This document shows positions 59,679-64,000 of a stretch of 64,000 nucleotides of DNA, piece after piece (position 1 is the stretch's first letter; every line of letters starts with the position of its first letter). Source of the DNA: Dromiciops gliroides (Eukaryota > Chordata > Mammalia > Microbiotheria > Microbiotheriidae). The DNA is taken from contig NC_057867.1 in the NCBI RefSeq assembly GCF_019393635.1, forward strand, positions 3,880,889-3,944,888, given 5' to 3'. The notes below the pieces were generated by a model. It was given only the letters and a program-made list of their open reading frames with translations. It did not search any database and was not told the origin of the DNA. Both the position numbers and the translations under genes were made by a program.

Positions 59679-59824
59679 GCAGATTGATTCTTTTCCGAAG
59701 GCAAACTAGACAATGTTTTGCCACAATTCTTACCTAGCCTTTAATTACTGAATGGGCGTTGGCTCAGACAAACTGAGCCCTGGGAAAGAGCTTAGCTTAA
59801 AAAGTCCAAGGTCTTCCACCGCAT

Positions 59825-60015
59825 CCTTGGCCATCTCCAGTTATATTGAGCTATGTCTTGCCACTGGACTCAAATGGCTCTGGAGGAGAGAGTGAGGTTG
59901 AGGACTTTGCACAGCCCTGCCTCACTTCAATCCAATTCTTTGGCAAGTCATGACATCACCCTCCTGTGACATCAGTCACTGGTCCTCTGAGAAAGAAGGA
60001 CGAACAACAACTCTT
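59825..60015 (+). mobile_element. RTE-tailed SINE/LINE 3' fragment
   Basis: TGCCACTGGACTCAAATGGC, CTGCCTCACTTCAATCC and CAAGTCATGACATCACCC end in GAAGGACGAACAACAACTC. The CAACAAC end matches the tail of the BovB copy at 61475-62155, consistent with mobilisation by RTE machinery. Confidence 0.65.
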
Positions 60016-60019
60016 TTGA

Positions 60020-60450
60020 CAGACCATCCCCATCAGTAAAAAAAAACCAACTTGTTTATTTATGTTATATGCATGTACAACTATACTAATATATTATATT
60101 ATGAAACATACACAAAAAATTGACATGAAAAAGGAGTTAAAGGTGAACTAAATAATTTAAAATTTTTATTTTATTTATGAATGGCACAAAACCCTTTTTG
60201 CTCTCACTAAAATATTAATTTTTTTCAGGGAGAACAGTGTGATTAAATAGATTTTATTGTTATTTTTTAAAGTCCTGTGTATGTACTAGCAGATAGGGCA
60301 GACATAAATAATCATTGTTTTGGTGATTATTCAGTTAATTTAAGTAGCTAAGCAAGCATGTGAATTTTTAAAGCTACTTTATTGAAAGATATATGAGACA
60401 GCAATCAAGAATAGGTCATAAATAAGTGAACATTTTTATATTAGTCTGAG
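60020..60450. other. AT-rich spacer
   Basis: Over 70 percent AT by eye, no repeat family or frame recognised. Confidence 0.6.
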
Positions 60451-60489
60451 CAATCAATCCCTTTGAAGATGGTGGCTCAAGGCTGCACT

Positions 60490-60680
60490 TTTGAGTTTAC
60501 TGGTACAGAGAGGGAGAGGGAACTCTGCACCGATATAGGCCTGCATCTTCTTCACTATCTCCAGAAGAACATGGAGAGCTTTGGACTTGCTCAGGGTCCC
60601 ATGTATGGCCTGTGTGTGTCAGAGGCCAAGCTGGCCCCCCAGCTCTGCTGGGCTCCAAGGCCAGGCCACCTCCCAGAACT
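60490..60680 (-). repeat. Possible MIR-type fragment
   Basis: CTTGCTCAGGGTCCCATG and GTGTCAGAGGCCAAGCTGG weakly match a minus-strand MIR core. Confidence 0.35.
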
Positions 60681-60739
60681 TGAGTGAAATAAGTGACTTC
60701 ATTCCATGCTTTAAGCAATTGCATTGCGGCCAGCCGGGC

Positions 60740-60960
60740 CTAGGAGTTCTTCTCCAAACTTTTGGTCATCTTTGGCCTCTGTGTGTTTGTGCAGTCTGTC
60801 CCCCAGCCTGGAATGCCCTCGCTCTTCATCTCTGCCCAGGCCAAAGCCTCTTCTCTTGAGGTTTAGCTTAGGTTCCCCTTCCTCCCTAGTTCTCCTCCAC
60901 CTATGTTTTTCTTGAGTTATTTCTAGCGTGACCTTGCACTCATCCCCTACCCTGCATCAT
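60740..60960. repeat. L2-like ancient repeat
   Basis: CAGCCTGGAATGCCCTCGC, TTGAGGTTTAGCTTAGG and ATTTCTAGCGTGACCTTGC. Confidence 0.55.
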
Positions 60961-61474
60961 GACTTGTACCATCCAGAAGGGCAGGGTCTCATCCATTGGC
61001 AGGTACCAGGCAAGGTGCTGGAAATGCTGATATGAAAGTGAGGTACTTCTTGTCCTCAAGGGGTCTACCTTTTACTAGGGAGAGGCATCCTGTTCACAGT
61101 TGAGTAAATCAATACACACTGATTTGAAACTGAGGAATTCAGCAAAGGTCTCTTGAAGGAGGCAGAGACTTGAAGAATAACCTAGGAAGTCTGAGACAAT
61201 ATTTGAATTCAGATCTTCCTGGCTCCAAGTCCAGCACTCTCTCTACTCTGCCAAAAGGATGATTTAAGTGGAAGCTGTTCTCATTATTCTCTCTTCCTCT
61301 CTGCTCAGAGCAATGGTCTCCTAATTGATCTTCCTGTCTCCCAATCTATTTCCTAATTCATCTGTATGACTCCTTTCCATAACCTTCTGGGCCTCCCTAT
61401 GACCTCTGGGATATGATACCAACTGATTTCATTATTTCCCTTCACACATTCTGCTTTCCAGGCCCACTGGACTG

Positions 61475-62155
61475 CTGCTCCTGTTGTTGTTGTGGTTCAG
61501 TTGTGCCAACTCTTTGTGATCTCATGGACCACAGCGCACCAGGCCCTTCTATTCCCCACTACATTCTAAAGTCTGTCTAAGCTCACGTTCGTTGTTTCTA
61601 TGACACTGTCTACCCATCTCATTCTCTGTCATCTCCTTTTCTTTTTGTCTCTGATCTTTCCTAACATCAAGGTCTTTTCCAATGAGTCCCGTCTTCTCGT
61701 TATGTGGCCAAAATATTTCAGCTTCAGCCTTAGTATTTGATCTTCTGGTGAAGAGCCTGAATTAATTTCTGGAAGTATTGACTGATTTGATCTCCTTGCT
61801 GTCCAAGGGACTCTCGGAAGTCTTCTCCAGCACCACCTTTCCTCAGCACTCAGCTTTCTTTAAGTCCAGCTCTCACAGCCATACATTGCTACTGGAAAAC
61901 CCATAGCTTTGACTACACTGACTGGCAGCAAGGTGATGTCTCTGCTTTTTAGTCTGCTGCAGTCCAGATTTGCCATAGCTTTCCTCCCAAGGAGCAAGTG
62001 TCTTTTCATTTCACGGCTACAGTCACCATTTGCAGTGATCATTGAGCCCAAGAATATAAAATCTGACACTGCTTCCATTTCTTCCCCCTCTGTTTGCCAG
62101 GAAGTGATGGGAGCAGTTGCCAAGATCTTCGTTTTGGGAAATTGAGCTTTAAGCC
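61475..62155 (-). mobile_element. RTE-clade BovB LINE, 3' part
   Basis: Minus-strand element. The frame at 61860-62123 reads VSDFIFLGSMITANGDCS, HLLLGRKAMANLDCS and MYGCESWT, the C-terminal part of the BovB reverse transcriptase ORF. The 3' part continues to a (CAACAA) tail at about 61487. Its antisense text (CTTTGTGATCTCATGGACC, TTTTCCAATGAGTC, CTTGCTGTCCAAGGGACTC) is very close to ruminant and reptile BovB. It is 5' truncated: the endonuclease and most of the RT are absent. The left part of the coding region continues in the same sense to about 61750 but not as one open frame. Confidence 0.92.
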
Positions 62156-62279
62156 AGCTTTACAAGACTAGTTCTCTGAACTTGACCTGAGAAGAATAAT
62201 GAGCCTTCTGTTTCTTGGTGCTCTGCCTTTCTACAGACCTTTCTGCATATCTATAATAAGCTCCTTCCTCATCTTCGCC
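62156..62279. other. Spacer between BovB and CR1 copies
   Basis: No feature recognised. Confidence 0.5.
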
Positions 62280-62884
62280 TTGATGAACCAAAGAATTACA
62301 GAGTTGGAAGTGGTCACAGAGGCCACCAAGACCAACACAAACCCACTGGTGACCAATGGCCATCCAATCTCCAAAGTCAGGGAACCTGCCTTTCTGCATC
62401 TTCCCTCCTTGCCCCACCCTAAGTGCTCCTGGTTCTGGGATCAAACAGAGGAAGAATTGTCCTCCTTCTCTATGACATCCCTTTGAATGCTTGAACACAG
62501 CTGTTATGTCCCCCTGAGCCTTCTCTTCTCCAGGCTAAATGTCTGATCCTCAGCTGGTAGGAACTCTTGGACTTTCACTATTCCAATTACCCTCTGGGCC
62601 TATTGATGGCCTTCCTAAAATGCAACACCTAGAACTGAGCACAATAATCTGGATGTGCTTTGACTTCTCCTTTCCTTATTTCTGGAAGCTCTGACATATT
62701 TCATGCAGCACACGATCATCCTTTTGGGGGGGGGTCTGCTACATCACACCCTGTGGACTCCTATTGAGCTTGCAGTCCACTAAAACCTCCAGGTCCTTTT
62801 CAGAACACTTCAGCCTAGCCAGGCCTCTCCCCTATCTTGTACTTGTAAAGTTGATTTTTCAAAACTCAAGCCTAAGTCTTTTTA

Positions 62885-63060
62885 GGATCATCAAGTTAGA
62901 GACAGAAGGGATCTTAAAGGCCATCCAAATCACCCCCTTCATTTTACAGATAAGGAAACTGAAGCATGGAGACTTGCCCAGTGTCACATAGCTGGATTTG
63001 AATCCAGGTCTTCCTGACTCTTAATTCTAAGACTCTACCCACTACACCATGCTGCTTCTC
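62885..63060 (-). mobile_element. THER/MIR-type SINE inside the CR1 copy
   Basis: TTCATTTTACAGATAAGG, AAACTGAAGCATGGAGACTT, GCCCAGTGTCACATAGC and GAATCCAGGTCTTCCTGAC. Confidence 0.75.
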
Positions 63061-63089
63061 ACTTATCCCTCCTTAGATTGAATCTAATG

Positions 63090-63231
63090 GGGGCAACTAG
63101 GTGGCGCAGTGGATAAAGCACTGGCCCTGGATTCAGGAGGACCTGAGTTCAAATCCAGCCTCAGACACTTGACACTTACTAGCTGTGTGACCCTGGGCAA
63201 GTCACTTAACCCTCATTGCCCCACAAAAAAA
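63090..63231 (+). mobile_element. Marsupial SINE, full length, inside the CR1 copy
   Basis: A 10-bp duplication GAATCTAATG lies at 63080-63089 and 63232-63241, so the CR1 text continues on both sides. Confidence 0.95.
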
Positions 63232-63510
63232 GAATCTAATGTCCTAGCCTGTCAAAATTTGGGGGACTCTTGGCCTAGTTATCCAGTATGTTAGCTAACC
63301 CTCCCATCTATGCCTTTATCCAAGTCACTGACAATTGGCAAATAGCACAGATCCCTGAGGCAACTCCTTCCAAGCTGACTTCTCACCACTGACTACTCTT
63401 GGAGTTTAGCTGTTGGACAAGTTCCAAATCCATTTCCCTGTCTGACCCGTACATACCCATCTTTTCCATAAGAATAACATGATGTATTTTTTTTATCAAT
63501 GGGCAGCATT

Positions 63511-63619
63511 CCCCTGTCATAGAGCTAGAGGTGAGGAGTCTAACCCTAATTATTAATTAGCAGTTACTAATGAACTTGTTATTTCTAAATGTTCACTATC
63601 TCTTTAATGACAAATCCTA
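63511..63619. other. Spacer before the terminal L1 fragment
   Basis: AT-rich, nothing recognised. Confidence 0.4.
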
Positions 63620-64000
63620 GACCCTTTGACCTAGTGACACCACTACTAGGTTCCTACCCCAAAAAGAGAGGAAAAGGATCCATGTGAACAATAATATTTA
63701 AAGCAGCTATTTCTTGAGGTGGCCCAAAACTAGAAACTAAGGGAGTGCCCATCCCTTAGGGAATGGCTGTACAAGTTCTGTATATGAATGTGATGGGATA
63801 CTATTGTGCTGTAAGAAATGATGAAAGGGACGGGTTCAGAAAAACTTGGGAACATTTTATGAACTGATGCAAAGGGAAGTGAGCAGAACCAGGAGAAGCA
63901 TTTATACAGTAACAGCATTCTAAAGACAAACAATTTTAAAAGACTTAAGAACTCTGGGGGAGATGGAAGGAGAAGAGGGGAGAAAGAGAAAATAGATTTT
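63620..64000 (+). mobile_element. L1 3' end, cut by the window edge
   Basis: GACACCACTACTAGGTTCC, GGGAATGGCTGTACAAGTTC, TATATGAATGTGATGGGATA, CTATTGTGCTGTAAGAAATG and AAGTGAGCAGAACCAGGAG. This is the classical L1 3' block, with clear parallels to placental L1 (ATACAATGGAATATTA ...). Continues past the window. Confidence 0.75.

Larger units (their letters stand above)
55961..61470. other. Upstream intergenic region, part 4
   Basis: No gene is supported. Two repeat-poor blocks (56510-57110 and 57480-57700), three young SINEs, an RTE-tailed repeat, AT-rich sequence at 60020-60450 and an L2-like copy (listed). Nothing recognised at 58380-58820. Confidence 0.6.
62280..63510 (-). mobile_element. 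CR1/L3-clade LINE, split by two SINEs
   Basis: Antisense CR1 text: TGTCCCCCTGAGCCTTCTC, CCTAAAATGCAACACCTAG, AACTGAGCACAATAATCTGG, GAGCTTGCAGTCCACTAAAA, and after the SINEs ATCCCTGAGGCAACTCC, CAAATCCATTTCCCTGTC and TACCCATCTTTTCCATAAG. A THER-type SINE (62885-63060) and a young SINE (63090-63231) lie inside it. 5' truncated, no intact frame. Confidence 0.75.

Noticed and set aside
60463-60687. 74-codon frame starting MKMVAQGCTFEF
   Set aside because: Overlaps a weak MIR-like fragment, with no promoter, splice sites or family similarity.
30721-64000. HDAC8, the next gene after CITED1 in human
   Set aside because: No frame resembling its catalytic exons or its C terminus (NYIKGNLKHVV) was found on either strand.

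Overview
This window comes from a marsupial nuclear genome. The basis is a very abundant tRNA/CORE-type SINE (about 14 copies, most with target-site duplications) of the kind that fills marsupial genomes, together with marsupial-style L1 3' ends, an RTE/BovB LINE, CR1/L3 and older MIR/L2-like repeats. The exact SINE subfamily (WSINE1-like, which would favour an Australian marsupial) is recalled, not searched. Two confidently recognised neighbours, RPS4X and CITED1, lie side by side on the minus strand, as they do in human Xq13.1, so this is probably the conserved part of the marsupial X chromosome.

Layout. 1-960: two tandem SINEs and an older SINE. 960-2010: CpG-island promoter with three NF-Y-type boxes, a CHR-like element and a near-perfect RFX X-box. 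2086-5431 (+): a six-coding-exon gene that I do not recognise; it encodes a proline-rich protein of about 457 residues with a short C-terminal coiled coil, and all its junctions are GT-AG and in phase. 6.6-10.3 kb: repeat-rich spacer. 10399-14091 (-): RPS4X, seven coding exons giving exactly 263 residues, with a CpG-island/5'TOP promoter. 15360-30.5 kb (-): CITED1, with its main coding exon at 15477-16006, a possible 81-nt internal exon at 16376-16456, a long repeat-filled intron and a large CpG island at 28.6-30.7 kb with a TATA box and several splice donors. 30.7-64 kb: no gene supported; repeats, large simple-sequence tracts (a 58-nt poly-C run, a 0.58-kb pyrimidine minisatellite) and a few repeat-free blocks that could be regulatory.

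How it works together. RPS4X is a housekeeping small-subunit ribosomal protein. CITED1 is a CBP/p300-binding transcriptional co-regulator. The unknown gene carries a promoter layout typical of G2/M cell-cycle genes. HDAC8, which follows CITED1 in human, was looked for and not found, so the 31-64 kb stretch is read as the CITED1 upstream intergenic region. No retrovirus-like element was recognised.
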